DNA of 64,000 nt from Deltaproteobacteria bacterium HGW-Deltaproteobacteria-13 (GCA_002840555.1 PHBJ01000010.1:62001-126000), one strand, 5' to 3'; numbered from the stretch's first letter, positions 42,332 through 51,973 are shown. A program made the numbers and translations. Notes: generated from the letters alone by a model not told the origin.

Positions 42332-43000
42332 ATGGACGACAAAAAGACAAATTCAAAAACACGCAATGCTATCATGGAAGCGGCAGGCAAAATCTTCGCC
42401 GAAGAGGGCTTCTCCAAGGCTACGGTGCGGGATATCTGCCGGCAGGCCGGGGCCAATATAGCCGCCGTCAATTATCATTTCGGGGATAAAAAAGGGTTAT
42501 ATCTGGCCGTCCTGAAATATTATCAGGAAATTTCCTTTGAAACGTATCCGCCGAACCTCGGCATCAGGGAAACGCAAACACCCGAAGAAAAACTCCGGGT
42601 GTTTATCCGGTCTTTTCTTATGAGAATTATGGATGAAGGCCGCCCCGCCTGGTTCGGAAAACTCCTGGCTCATGAATTCTCGGAACCGACATGGGCCTTC
42701 GATATTCTTGTGGAAGACATGATTCGCCCTTCTTACCAGCTCCTCATGGAAATTGTAGCCGCAATTCTGGGCAGAGGAGTCAAAGAAAGAAAAGTCCTGC
42801 TGTATTCCATGAGTATTGTCGGGCAATGCCTGTACTTTCGTCATTCCCATCCGGTTATCAGCAGACTTTTCCCAAGAGAAGCTTTTGGCGCCAAACAGAT
42901 CAGCGAATTGGCGGATCATATAACCCGTTTCTCCTTACAAGGAATGAGAGAAGAAAAAAATAAAAATAATCCAGAGGTAAAAAAATGCAAAAAAAAATAA
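42332..43000 (+). CDS. TetR/AcrR repressor (CecR/YbiH-like)
   Basis: A 222-residue regulator. The HTH is AIMEAAGKIFAEEGFSKATVRDICRQAGANIAAVNYHFGDKKGLYLAVL. The ligand domain (RPAWFGKLLAHEFSEPTWAFDILVEDMIRP and SIVGQCLYFRHSHPVISRLFP) matches the CecR-type C-terminal domain. It likely represses its own efflux operon through the TTTAAAAC palindrome; the inducer is unknown. No Shine-Dalgarno sequence precedes the ATG. The 3' end overlaps tolC by 16 bases. Confidence 0.93.
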   Translation: MDDKKTNSKTRNAIMEAAGKIFAEEGFSKATVRDICRQAGANIAAVNYHFGDKKGLYLAVLKYYQEISFETYPPNLGIRETQTPEEKLRVFIRSFLMRIMDEGRPAWFGKLLAHEFSEPTWAFDILVEDMIRPSYQLLMEIVAAILGRGVKERKVLLYSMSIVGQCLYFRHSHPVISRLFPREAFGAKQISELADHITRFSLQGMREEKNKNNPEVKKCKKK

Positions 43001-44271
43001 TGCTGATTATAATTTTAGCGTTGTGGTTCCCCTTAACGGCAAGAGCGGCAAATACCGCGGAGAAGATTGCCACATATAATCTGGAACAATGTATCACCAT
43101 GGCTCTGGAAAAACACCCGAGCATCATAGCCTCCGCGGGCGCTATTCGTGCGAATGAAAGCAAAGTCGGACAGGCCAAAGCCAACTACTATCCACAGTTG
43201 AATTTGTCCACCGGCTACCAGCGGATTGGCCCGGCATCCCCATCCTCCTTTAGCGGAAGCACGGATCCTTATAACCAGTATTCGGCAAGTGTGGATCTCG
43301 CAATGACTCTTTTTGATTTCGGCAAAACCTCCACCCAGGTAAAGATTCAGGACCTGAACGTCAACGCCTCCCGCGCTGATTATGATGATGTCGTGACCCA
43401 GGCCGTTTTGAATGTAAAAAACGCTTATTACAATCTCCTTCAGCTTCAACGTAACCGTGATGTTGCCGTGGATACGATGAAGCAGTTTCAGCAGCACCTG
43501 GAACAGGCCAACGCGTTTTTCCGCATCGGCACCAAACCGAAATTCGATGTAACCAAGGCGGAAGTTGATTTAGGCAATGCGCGGCTCAATGTATTAAAAG
43601 CGGAAAACGCCCTGCACATCGCCATGATCACGTTAAAGGATGTCATGGGCATTCCGGAAAATCCTGATTTTAACATCGTTGATAATCTGTCATTTCAAAA
43701 AAGCGACCTGCAATTAAACGATGTGTTGAATACGGCATATTCAAACCGCCCCAATCTCCGTTCCGTGGTCGCCAAGCGGGAAGCCGCCGAACGCTCGATT
43801 GACCTGGCCCAAAAGGGATACTATCCTGTTTTGTCGGGCAGCGCGGGCTACGGATATTCCGGAACAGAGTTCCCCATTGATAGCGGTTGGAATGCGGGCG
43901 CCTCGTTGAGTTTTCCCCTTTTCAACGGTCTATCGACAAAATACCAGGTTGATGAAGCGAGGGCCAATCTCGAAGTACTCAAGGCAAACGAGGCTTCCAT
44001 CCGGCAGGGAATTCGCCTGGATGTCCAGCAGGCCTACATGAATGTTCAGGACGCGGCCGAACAGATATCCGTGTCCGAGTTGACCGTTCTTCAGGCCAAG
44101 GAAAATTATGATCTCGCTTCGGGACGCTACCGGACAGGCGTCGGAAATCCCATCGAAGTCGCGGATGCCACCATCACGCTTAATAACGCCAGAGCCAACT
44201 TGAACACGGCTTTGTATAATTATAAAACGGCACAGGCGGCGCTCGATAAGGCCATAGGAGCAAAACCATGA
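42985..44271 (+). CDS. TolC-family outer-membrane efflux protein
   Basis: A 428-residue protein with a signal peptide ending near RARAAN, then two OEP repeats. The helical hairpins show the TolC-type pattern LEKHPSIIASAGAIRANESKVGQAKANYYPQL, and the second repeat NRPNLRSVVAKREAAERSIDLAQKGYYPVL. It should form the outer-membrane channel for the MacA-MacB pump encoded next. The start overlaps the tetR end, and AGAGG precedes it. Its stop overlaps the macA ATG (ATGA). Confidence 0.93.
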   Translation: MQKKIMLIIILALWFPLTARAANTAEKIATYNLEQCITMALEKHPSIIASAGAIRANESKVGQAKANYYPQLNLSTGYQRIGPASPSSFSGSTDPYNQYSASVDLAMTLFDFGKTSTQVKIQDLNVNASRADYDDVVTQAVLNVKNAYYNLLQLQRNRDVAVDTMKQFQQHLEQANAFFRIGTKPKFDVTKAEVDLGNARLNVLKAENALHIAMITLKDVMGIPENPDFNIVDNLSFQKSDLQLNDVLNTAYSNRPNLRSVVAKREAAERSIDLAQKGYYPVLSGSAGYGYSGTEFPIDSGWNAGASLSFPLFNGLSTKYQVDEARANLEVLKANEASIRQGIRLDVQQAYMNVQDAAEQISVSELTVLQAKENYDLASGRYRTGVGNPIEVADATITLNNARANLNTALYNYKTAQAALDKAIGAKP

Positions 44272-45449
44272 AAAAAATAATCATTGTATCAATAATCGTT
44301 GTGGCGGTCATTGCGGCGGGTTTATTCTTTTACCTCAGGGGAAACTCAAACAATGCCTCTTATAAAACGGAAAAGATTTCCCGCGGCGAGATCAAAGCTG
44401 TGGTCACGGCGACAGGAACCGTCAACGCCGTTACAACGGTTTCCGTGGGAACGCAGGTATCCGGAACCATCAAGCGGCTCCTTGTTGATTACAATTCGCC
44501 GGTGAAGAAAGGTCAACTATTGGCTCAAATCGATCCGGCCAGCTTCCAGGCGCAGGTCGATCAGGCCAAGGCGAATCTGTGGTCGGCCAAAGCCAATCTG
44601 GAAAAGGCCGCCGTTGCCACCCTGGACGCCCGTCGGACTCTCCAGAGAAATAAAGACCTTTTTGCCCAGAACTTCATCGCCAGAAGCGATCTGGACACCG
44701 CCGAAACCAATGCGCAATCCGCGGAAGCCCAGCAGAAGGTAACTGAGGCGCAGATCGGTCAGGCGCAGGCCGCGTTGCGGCTCGTCGAAACCAATCTCCA
44801 GTATACCAATATTCTCTCTCCCGTCGACGGAACCGTCATTTCGCGCAGCATCGATATTGGCCAGACCGTCGCCGCAAGTTTCCAGACACCGACTCTTTTC
44901 AGCATTGCCCAGGATCTGACCAAGATGCAGATCGACACCAACGTGGACGAGGCGGATATCGGAAAAGTCCAGGTGGGACAGGAAGTCTCTTTCAATGTGG
45001 ACGCCTATCCGGATACGACTTTCAAGGGGAAAGTCGCCGTGGTACGCAATGCGCCCATAACGGTATCGAATGTCGTCACCTACGATGTTGTTATCCAGGT
45101 GGACAATCCTCAGTTAAAGCTGAAACCGGGAATGACAGCTAATGTCTCCATCACCATAGAAACTCGTCCCAATGCCCTGCGAATTCCCAATGCCGCTCTG
45201 CGCTTCAAACCGGCGGAAGCGGCGGCAACCGGCAGGAAAACCGCCGACAAGCAGGGGATGAAGGGACCGAAAATCTGGATACTGGAAAAGAGCAAGCCCG
45301 TACCGGTAAGCATAAAAGCGGGACTCAGTGACGGCAGCTATACGGAGATCACTGATGGTAAAATTAATGAAGGACAGGATGTCATCACGGATAACATGAC
45401 CGGCAAAAAAGATAACAACAGCTCCGGCGCTCCGAGGTTCATGCACTAA
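44268..45449 (+). CDS. macA: MacA-like periplasmic adaptor (membrane fusion protein)
   Basis: A 393-residue membrane fusion protein. An N-terminal anchor (IIIVSIIVVAVIAAGLFFYL) is followed by a lipoyl half-motif (GTVNAVTTVSVGTQVSGTIKRLLVDYNSPVKKGQLLAQIDP), a long coiled-coil hairpin with alanine-rich heptads, the second lipoyl half (SPVDGTVISRSIDIGQTVAAS) and beta-barrel domains. It bridges MacB-type transporter and TolC. The start overlaps the tolC stop by four bases (ATGA), and its stop overlaps the ATPase start (TAATG). Confidence 0.92.
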   Translation: MKKIIIVSIIVVAVIAAGLFFYLRGNSNNASYKTEKISRGEIKAVVTATGTVNAVTTVSVGTQVSGTIKRLLVDYNSPVKKGQLLAQIDPASFQAQVDQAKANLWSAKANLEKAAVATLDARRTLQRNKDLFAQNFIARSDLDTAETNAQSAEAQQKVTEAQIGQAQAALRLVETNLQYTNILSPVDGTVISRSIDIGQTVAASFQTPTLFSIAQDLTKMQIDTNVDEADIGKVQVGQEVSFNVDAYPDTTFKGKVAVVRNAPITVSNVVTYDVVIQVDNPQLKLKPGMTANVSITIETRPNALRIPNAALRFKPAEAAATGRKTADKQGMKGPKIWILEKSKPVPVSIKAGLSDGSYTEITDGKINEGQDVITDNMTGKKDNNSSGAPRFMH

Positions 45450-46141
45450 TGGCTTTGATCGAAACACAAAAACTGGCAAAATTTTATGACGTCGGCGAAG
45501 AAGGCGTTCAGGCTTTGGCGGACGTATCCGTCAAGATTGACCATGGAGAATTTGTCGCCATCATGGGCCATTCGGGGTCCGGAAAGTCCACATTCATGAA
45601 CATCATCGGCTGCCTGGACCAACCGACATCCGGTCAATACCTGTTAGACGGGACAAATATCGGCGGACTTTCAAGAGATGAATTAGCCAAGATTCGGAAC
45701 CAGAAGATCGGTTTTGTCTTTCAGGGTTTTAATCTTTTGTCACGAACATCCGCCGTGGAAAATGTGGAGATTCCTCTTCTTTATAATCACATCCCGGCAA
45801 AAGAGCGGAAACGAAGATCCCTTCTGGCCCTGAAAACGCTGGGACTGGAAGGCAGGGAATACCATCACCCTAATCAACTCTCCGGCGGTCAGCAGCAGCG
45901 GGTCGCCATCGCCCGGGCTCTCGTTAATGAGGCCCCGATCCTGATGGCCGACGAGCCGACGGGAAATCTGGATACGAAAACAAGCATCGAGATCATGGAA
46001 CTCCTTGTTCAGTTGAATCGGGATACACATACGACGATAATCCTGGTCACCCATGAGCCCGATATTGCGGCCTTCAGCAAACGCATCATCCAGTTTACCG
46101 ACGGCCGTGTAATCAGTGACAAAGAGGTAATAAAATCATGA
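45449..46141 (+). CDS. MacB-type ABC transporter ATPase subunit
   Basis: A 230-residue ATPase of the LolD/MacB class. Walker A is GHSGSGKST, the signature LSGGQQQRVAIARAL, Walker B LMADEPTGNLD, and the H-loop VTHEPDIA. In E. coli MacB this domain is fused to the permease; here the two are separate, overlapping genes. It powers substrate expulsion through the periplasmic adaptor and TolC by a mechanotransmission cycle. It overlaps both neighbours by one and four bases. Confidence 0.94.
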   Translation: MALIETQKLAKFYDVGEEGVQALADVSVKIDHGEFVAIMGHSGSGKSTFMNIIGCLDQPTSGQYLLDGTNIGGLSRDELAKIRNQKIGFVFQGFNLLSRTSAVENVEIPLLYNHIPAKERKRRSLLALKTLGLEGREYHHPNQLSGGQQQRVAIARALVNEAPILMADEPTGNLDTKTSIEIMELLVQLNRDTHTTIILVTHEPDIAAFSKRIIQFTDGRVISDKEVIKS

Positions 46142-47367
46142 TCAGTATCCTTTCCACACTCCGAATCGCTTTAAGGGCTTTGTGGGTCAACAAGATGCGT
46201 TCATCTCTCACCATGCTGGGAATTATTATCGGCGTCAGCGCGGTAATCATCATGCTGGCCGTGGGCACCGGAGCCAGCCAGAAGATCTCCGAGCAGATTT
46301 CCAGCATCGGCAGTAACCTCCTCATCGTCGTACCCGGCAGTTCCACACAGGGCGGCATCAGGATGGGCGGCGGGAGCCAATCCACTTTGACAAAAGATGA
46401 TGCGGATGCCATTCAGAAAGAATGCTCTTCCGTTTCGGTGGTAGCACCGATGCACAACGGCTCCGCTCAGGTGGTGTATGGAAATCAGAACTGGTCCACA
46501 AGTATTCAGGGAACAACACCGGGGATTCTGGAAGTCAAGGATTGCGGCCTTACCGCGGGACGGAACATGACAGATCAGGATGTCCGCAACGCCAATAAGG
46601 TCTGTCTTCTGGGACAAACCGTCGTGGACAATCTCTTCGGCAGTATGGACCCCATCGGCCAGATCATCCGGATCAAGAAGATCCCCTTTATGGTCATCGG
46701 CGTTCTGGAATCCAAGGGGCAGTCCCTCGTCGGTCAGGATCAGGACGATACGATCATCATCCCTCTGACCACGGCGCAGAAGAAGATCTTCGGAACAACT
46801 TTCCCGGGAATGGTACGTTCGATCATGGTCAAAGCCAAAAGCGCCGAAGATCTTACCATAGCCGAAAGGCAGGTAAATGATCTTCTACGCCAGAGACATC
46901 GCATGGGCCCGACCAAGGAAGATGATTTTACGGTCAGGAATCTTACGCAGATGCTGCAAATGGCGGAAACGGCAACCAACATCATGACACTGCTTCTGGG
47001 TGCAATCGCCTCGGTCTCACTTCTGGTCGGCGGCATCGGCATCATGAACATCATGCTTGTTTCCGTAACAGAAAGAACCCGGGAAATCGGCATCCGCATG
47101 GCCGTCGGCGCAAAGACCTGGGATATTCGGGTCCAGTTTATTATCGAGGCGCTGACCCTGTCTTTGATCGGAGGTATCGTCGGAATCATCATCGGAGCCG
47201 GCGGCTCTGCCATTCTATCCGCCGTGGTGGGATGGCCGACTGTTGTCTCGCCTCTGTCCATTTTACTTTCATTCGGATTTTCCGGTCTGGTGGGAATTTT
47301 CTTCGGATTCTATCCGGCCTACAAGGCTTCCCTGCTGAATCCCATAGATGCCCTGAGATTTGAATAA
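46138..47367 (+). CDS. MacB-type ABC transporter permease
   Basis: A 409-residue permease with the FtsX/MacB topology: one N-terminal membrane helix, a large periplasmic domain (~50-270), and three C-terminal helices. Matching sequences are NKMRSSLTMLGIIIGVSAVIIMLAVG and GIGIMNIMLVSVTERTREIGIRMAVGAKTWDI, the coupling-helix region. It ends with the usual YPAYKASLLNPIDALRFE. The operon arrangement indicates a tripartite efflux pump; the substrate might be a macrolide, peptide, lipoprotein or toxin. Confidence 0.94.
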   Translation: MISILSTLRIALRALWVNKMRSSLTMLGIIIGVSAVIIMLAVGTGASQKISEQISSIGSNLLIVVPGSSTQGGIRMGGGSQSTLTKDDADAIQKECSSVSVVAPMHNGSAQVVYGNQNWSTSIQGTTPGILEVKDCGLTAGRNMTDQDVRNANKVCLLGQTVVDNLFGSMDPIGQIIRIKKIPFMVIGVLESKGQSLVGQDQDDTIIIPLTTAQKKIFGTTFPGMVRSIMVKAKSAEDLTIAERQVNDLLRQRHRMGPTKEDDFTVRNLTQMLQMAETATNIMTLLLGAIASVSLLVGGIGIMNIMLVSVTERTREIGIRMAVGAKTWDIRVQFIIEALTLSLIGGIVGIIIGAGGSAILSAVVGWPTVVSPLSILLSFGFSGLVGIFFGFYPAYKASLLNPIDALRFE

Positions 47368-47528
47368 TCAAAGTCTTTTCGATCTTTTTTAGACCAAAAG
47401 GGAAAGCGTCAATGATTCATAGAGCGCCAGGCTGCCAATCCTGACGCCAGGGCCCGAATGTTCCTGAGTGCGCCGATAATCAACAAATCCTTTATTACAG
47501 CCCATTGTTTTTTACTTTAAAAATTATC

Positions 47529-47566
47529 TTGACTTAATTTTCCGGCTTATTTATCTTGTATACTAA
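47529..47566 (+). promoter_or_regulatory. MarR-gene promoter with overlapping operator
   Basis: TTGACT (47529-47534), 17 bases, TATCTT (47552-47557). The sequence TTTATCTTGTATACTAA (47550-47566) covers the -10 and recurs inverted at 48016-48032, before the acyl-CoA synthetase gene. It is centred on GTATAC. The rest of the gap from 47368 shows nothing clear. Confidence 0.65.
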
Positions 47567-47586
47567 CTAATTTAGAGGGTATTCTT

Positions 47587-48000
47587 TTGATCAATTATCA
47601 AGACGTTATTTTATTCATTCTCAGCAAAGCCAATCAGAAAGTTTACTCGACATTCAAGGCCCGGCTTCAGCCTTACGGTCTGACTCCAATGCAGGCTCTG
47701 GTGCTGCACGCGCTCTATGAGGAAGAAGGTCTCTCCGCGGGAGAACTGGGAAAACGCCTGGTCCTGGATAGTGCTACCTTATCCGGAGTGCTGGAGCGCA
47801 TGGAGGAAAACGATTGGGTTGTCAGGAACACCCTTAAAGAAGATAAACGCGTCATGACGATTCAACTGACAGACAAGGCGCGTCAATATCGAAATAAATT
47901 TCTGAAAGAAACAGAGGAACTGAACAACGAAGTTCTTTCAATATTTAACAAAGAAGAGCGGCTTCTTTTTGTCAGGATGCTGAAGGATTTTCGGAAATAA
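47587..48000 (+). CDS. MarR family transcriptional regulator
   Basis: A 137-residue winged-helix protein. The DNA-binding region is LSAGELGKRLVLDSATLSGVLERMEENDWVVRNTLKEDKRVMTIQLTDKA, with the wing D-K-R. It starts at TTG 47587, with GAGGG eight bases upstream. Copies of a 17-base operator-like sequence flank the gene, so it probably represses itself and the following acyl-CoA synthetase. The ligand may be an acyl or aromatic CoA/acid, by analogy with MarR proteins beside catabolic CoA ligases; this is inference. Confidence 0.92.
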   Translation: MINYQDVILFILSKANQKVYSTFKARLQPYGLTPMQALVLHALYEEEGLSAGELGKRLVLDSATLSGVLERMEENDWVVRNTLKEDKRVMTIQLTDKARQYRNKFLKETEELNNEVLSIFNKEERLLFVRMLKDFRK

Positions 48001-48015
48001 ATTCCGCTTTAATAT

Positions 48016-48032
48016 TTAGTATACAAGATAAA
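48016..48032. promoter_or_regulatory. Second copy of the MarR operator, before the acyl-CoA synthetase gene
   Basis: TTAGTATACAAGATAAA is the exact reverse complement of 47550-47566 over all 17 bases. It lies 24 bases ahead of the ATG at 48056. No clear -35/-10 pair could be matched to it. Confidence 0.6.
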
Positions 48033-48055
48033 ATCGACAGGAATGGAGATCATAG

Positions 48056-49564
48056 ATGTTAAAAAATATGAAGAAAACCGGTAGCGGCAAGACTAACTTT
48101 CCGCCGACGGATTATGAAAGAATTTTTCATCCCCGGAGGCTGGCAATTATCGGTGTTTCCGCAGATGCAAGCGGTGCCGGTTTCGGCACCGGAATATTCA
48201 AATCGATTACGGCCATGGGGTTTGCAGGAAAAATATTCCCGGTCAATCCGAAAGGTGGTTCCCTAGACGGACAGAATATTTTCAAAAGCCTTGAGGATAT
48301 ACCGGAAGAGATCGATTTTGCCGTTATCGCCGTCGCCGCGCGGTTTGTTCCGGATGTCCTGGAGGCCTGCCTGAAAAAAGGCGCGGCCGGAGCGGAGATT
48401 ATTTCTTCCGGTTTCAGCGAACTGGGAACGGAAGAAGGCAGGGAACTGGAGCGCCGGATAAAAGAAATCGCCGCAAAAGGAATACGCGTGGTCGGCCCCA
48501 ACTGTTTCGGCATTTACTGCCCGGCAAGCGGACTGACTCTTTTGCCGGGGCCCGATCTTTCCCGCGAAAGCGGGCCCGTTGGTTTCCTCGCGCAGAGCGG
48601 CGGCATGGCAATAGATTTCGCGCACGCGGGAAAATGGATGGGCGTCCGTTTCAGCAAAATGGTCAGTTTCGGCAACGGCGCGGATCTGCGCGAAGCCGAA
48701 CTTTTGCGTTATTTCAAGGATGATCCGGAAACAAAAGTTATCTCGATGTATATTGAAGGCATTCAGGACGGCGACTCCTTTTTCAAAGAAATCAAAGCGG
48801 CTGCAGGCAAAAAACCGGTCATTGTTTACAAAGGCGGCCTATCCCGCGCCGGCGCCAGATCGGTTGCCAGCCATACCGCATCCATGGGCGGAAGCGGCAC
48901 GATCTGGAAATCAGTTCTGAAACAGGCCAATGCCATTCAGGTTCATGATACCGAAGAGCTGGCGCAGGCCAGCCTCGCCTTTGCGCTGTTACCTCCGAAA
49001 AAATTTTCAGGAATATCCGTTATCGGCGGAGGCGGCGCTATCGGTGTTACCGCCTGTGACACCGCTGAAATTTACGGCATGGAGATTCCGCCGCTGGCGG
49101 AAGATATTCAGCAGCGTATTTATGATTATTTGCCCAAACCAGGTTCCAGCGCGATCAATCCCGTTGATGTCGCCAATCCGTTTGTTCCGCCGCAATCCCT
49201 GAAATCAGTCCTGCTCGCCGCGGCTGAAGATCAGCGCATCGAGTTGCAAATCATTGTTTCTCTTCTTTATCACTACAAATCGATTGCCAAAATGTTTAAC
49301 AAACCGGTTGCGGAAATAACGCCCTATAAGGAACTGGCCCAGGCGGTCCGTGATGTTGTCGATCAGACCGCTAAGCCGGTTATCGCCGTGCTTCCCAACG
49401 CAAAAAGAGGCGTTGATGATCTGGATATTGTCGAAATGATTGCCCTGACCAAAAAAGAATATGTTGATCGCGGCATACCTGTTTTCGATGAACTGCATGA
49501 TGCCATCCGGGCGATCGGGCACATCAACACCTATTACGGAGGCAAAAATCATGACGAAAGATAA
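48056..49564 (+). CDS. NDP-forming acyl-CoA synthetase, alpha subunit
   Basis: A 502-residue subunit of an ADP-forming acetyl/acyl-CoA synthetase, which converts acyl-CoA plus ADP and phosphate to acid, CoA and ATP (reversible). Domains: CoA-binding Rossmann (HPRRLAIIGVSADASG from ~25), succinyl-CoA ligase-like domain (~165-300) with the phospho-histidine in SHTASMGGSG (His273), then a third flavodoxin-like domain. The beta subunit follows with a 14-base overlap. The substrate may be acetate, propionate or another acid; it cannot be told. GGAG lies before the ATG. Confidence 0.93.
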   Translation: MLKNMKKTGSGKTNFPPTDYERIFHPRRLAIIGVSADASGAGFGTGIFKSITAMGFAGKIFPVNPKGGSLDGQNIFKSLEDIPEEIDFAVIAVAARFVPDVLEACLKKGAAGAEIISSGFSELGTEEGRELERRIKEIAAKGIRVVGPNCFGIYCPASGLTLLPGPDLSRESGPVGFLAQSGGMAIDFAHAGKWMGVRFSKMVSFGNGADLREAELLRYFKDDPETKVISMYIEGIQDGDSFFKEIKAAAGKKPVIVYKGGLSRAGARSVASHTASMGGSGTIWKSVLKQANAIQVHDTEELAQASLAFALLPPKKFSGISVIGGGGAIGVTACDTAEIYGMEIPPLAEDIQQRIYDYLPKPGSSAINPVDVANPFVPPQSLKSVLLAAAEDQRIELQIIVSLLYHYKSIAKMFNKPVAEITPYKELAQAVRDVVDQTAKPVIAVLPNAKRGVDDLDIVEMIALTKKEYVDRGIPVFDELHDAIRAIGHINTYYGGKNHDER

Positions 49565-50243
49565 AGCGGTTAAAATCATCTGCGACGCCCGGCGCAAAGG
49601 CAGCAAAACGCTTTCTGAATACGAATCGAAACAAGTCCTGGCCGCATACGATATTCCTGTAACAAAAGAAATCCTGCTTAAGGATAAAAGTAACCTGGAA
49701 AAAACCATTCGGAAAATCGGCTACCCGCTGGTAATGAAAGGCTGCTCTCCCGAAATCGCCCACAAGACGGAGAAGGGATTGATCCACGTGGACATCCGCA
49801 CCATCAAAGAAGCGAAAAAAGTGTTCAATGAAATCATGGCGGGAATGAAAGGTTTTGATGGTGGAGTGCTTGTGCAGCAGATGATTAAAGGAGGGCGGGA
49901 ACTGGTTATGGGAATGAACCGCGACGCGCAGTTCGGCCCCTGCGTCATGTTCGGCCTGGGCGGAATTTTCACGGAAATATTAAAAGACATTTCTTTTCGC
50001 CGCGCGCCGTTGAAAAAAAGAGACGCCTTAGACATGATGCGGGAAATCAGAGGACATAAAATTCTGGATGCTGTCCGCGGCATGGAAGCAGTGGACAAGA
50101 AACTCCTGATCGATATGCTGATGAATATCGGCCGCATCGGTATGGAGATTCCGGAAATTTCGGAAATCGATCTTAATCCCGTGATTATTGACGGATCAAA
50201 GCCGGTGGTGGTGGACGCGCTTATTGTTTTGGAAAAAGTTTAA
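49551..50243 (+). CDS. NDP-forming acyl-CoA synthetase, beta (ATP-grasp) subunit
   Basis: A 230-residue ATP-grasp subunit. Landmarks: SEYESKQVLAAYDIPVTKEIL, the Lys strand GYPLVMKGCSPEIAHKTEKGLIHVDI, VQQMIKGGRELVMGMNRDAQFGPCVMFGLGGIFTEILKD, and EISEIDLNPVIID at the metal site. ATG 49551 follows GGAGG; the frame is open to 49461 inside the alpha gene, and that start is rejected. The two subunits overlap by 14 bases, as separate genes rather than the fused form. Its end overlaps the convergent CoA-transferase gene by four bases. Confidence 0.93.
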   Translation: MTKDKAVKIICDARRKGSKTLSEYESKQVLAAYDIPVTKEILLKDKSNLEKTIRKIGYPLVMKGCSPEIAHKTEKGLIHVDIRTIKEAKKVFNEIMAGMKGFDGGVLVQQMIKGGRELVMGMNRDAQFGPCVMFGLGGIFTEILKDISFRRAPLKKRDALDMMREIRGHKILDAVRGMEAVDKKLLIDMLMNIGRIGMEIPEISEIDLNPVIIDGSKPVVVDALIVLEKV

Positions 50244-51973
50244 GCCTGCTCAAATTTAAGCTCGAAACCTTGTCCGCTCAATATCTCGGGGGCAACTTCC
50301 GGTACGGCGCTCTTCGGAATAATGAAACGCGCGCCGCCGGAGTTTACGATATCCTTCTCAATATCGATGCCGGGCATCAGTTGTACTAATTGAAGGCCTT
50401 CCGGCATCAGCTGGAAAACGCCGACCGTGGTGACATAAAGCACCAGTTTGCCGGCTTTGAGCGCTTCTTTGGCGTTGAAAGTTATTTTATCCACTTTATC
50501 GACAAACTTTAATGTGCCCGGTTTTCTGATGCTCACCCGGCCGCCTTTAAAATGATATTTGGCCTTATCCATCCAGTTGCCCACAAAGATGATGGTCCTG
50601 GCATGTTCGACAATATCCGTAAAGCCCCCCGGTCCGACGAAGTCAATCATCTTCGGGCCGCAATGGGAAACATTGACATTGCCTTCGGAATCCACCTGAA
50701 GAAATCCAAGAACAGCGGTTTGGAGCTTTTCTTCGTAGAGATGGAACATCTCGGCTGTGCTCAAGAGACGCCGCGGGCTGATGGCCGCGCCGAAATAAAC
50801 GCCGGGTGCCGGAAGACCGCCATAGGCGCCGCCTTCGGTCGTAAAAACAATTTCCTTGTAGAGGCCGGATTCATACAGCATGCGGGCGACTTCCTCGCCG
50901 ATCCCGATGCCGATATTCACAACTGCGCCGGGTCCGGTATTTTTGACAAACGTATCGGCACACAGGCGCGCGATGATATCGGCCACCTTGCCGCGATAAG
51001 GGGTAATCTCAATAAATGTATTGATAACCTTCATGAGCTTGACGGCCTCGTCGTCCACCTCGGTTGAGCCGGTCGTAAAATACGGTTTGCATTCGGTTTG
51101 CAGCACACCGCCGACCTGTTCGTTGCGCGGATTAACAACAATCGCGTCAACAATATCCGCCGGAATGGCGATCCGGGCTTTGTCTTTGGGGATGATCCTG
51201 GATACGGAAATGATCACCTTGCCGCCGTTGCGGTAAGCGGCCGTCGCGGCGTTTTTATAATCCAATACCAATGCGGCATCCGTAAAGTAGATGTTGCCCT
51301 CTTTATCGGCATAGGGCGCAATGAAGAGCGCCCGCTCAATGAGGGGAATATGGTATTCCAGCTTTCCATTTTTATTCTTGATAAAACTGTCCCTTGCCGC
51401 GGGAGACACAGCCGAGCCGCTGCCTGCGGCCGGATCAAGAAAACTGCCCGATCCGATATGTGTTTCGATGGTATTCATGCCCTGCGCCTGAGCCTCGATC
51501 AGAAACGCCAGCGTGCCCTGCGACATGGTATGGAGTTCGAGCTTGCCTTCGTCGGCCAGTTCCAGAATCGCTTTGGCGGTTTCGCCATGCCCCACAATAT
51601 AACGGGTAATGATTCCCGGCGCGCCAAGCTCCTCGATCGTGCCGGGCGTTTTGCCGCGGCCGCCCTGCGGGCAGGCGCCGATCACGGTCAGATTGCAGGG
51701 ATGCCCCGTGCGCTCAAACGCGTCACGCATTGCCCAGTAAAAGATAGAGGATCGGCCGGTTGCCGCAAACCCGCCGATAGTCAGCGTTGCTCCATCGGGG
51801 ATCATTTTGGCCGCCTGACGGGCGCTGATGAACTTCGGTCCCAGGCCGGACGGCAGATAATCCAGATCGCGTCTGGTCCAGGTCAGGCGAAAATACAAAA
51901 GCTTCGCCAGCGTCGTAAACATTTTGGGGATATTGACTTCTTTCAGTGCCTTGAGATTCCGGGCGATGTCCAT
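50240..51973 (-). CDS. Family I CoA-transferase (acetate/propionate CoA-transferase-like)
   Basis: A CoA-transferase of about 577 residues with alpha and beta halves in one chain. The alpha half starts ISARQAAKMIPDGATLTIGGFAATGRSS with the Gly-rich CoA loop, and the catalytic glutamate lies in VFTTEGGAYGG in the beta half. It exchanges CoA between acyl-CoA and a free acid. ATG 51973 is favoured because GGAGG lies upstream at a short spacing; ATG 52000 has no such signal. Convergent with the acyl-CoA synthetase genes; the two could work on the same acid pool. Confidence 0.9.
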   Translation of the reverse strand: MDIARNLKALKEVNIPKMFTTLAKLLYFRLTWTRRDLDYLPSGLGPKFISARQAAKMIPDGATLTIGGFAATGRSSIFYWAMRDAFERTGHPCNLTVIGACPQGGRGKTPGTIEELGAPGIITRYIVGHGETAKAILELADEGKLELHTMSQGTLAFLIEAQAQGMNTIETHIGSGSFLDPAAGSGSAVSPAARDSFIKNKNGKLEYHIPLIERALFIAPYADKEGNIYFTDAALVLDYKNAATAAYRNGGKVIISVSRIIPKDKARIAIPADIVDAIVVNPRNEQVGGVLQTECKPYFTTGSTEVDDEAVKLMKVINTFIEITPYRGKVADIIARLCADTFVKNTGPGAVVNIGIGIGEEVARMLYESGLYKEIVFTTEGGAYGGLPAPGVYFGAAISPRRLLSTAEMFHLYEEKLQTAVLGFLQVDSEGNVNVSHCGPKMIDFVGPGGFTDIVEHARTIIFVGNWMDKAKYHFKGGRVSIRKPGTLKFVDKVDKITFNAKEALKAGKLVLYVTTVGVFQLMPEGLQLVQLMPGIDIEKDIVNSGGARFIIPKSAVPEVAPEILSGQGFELKFEQA

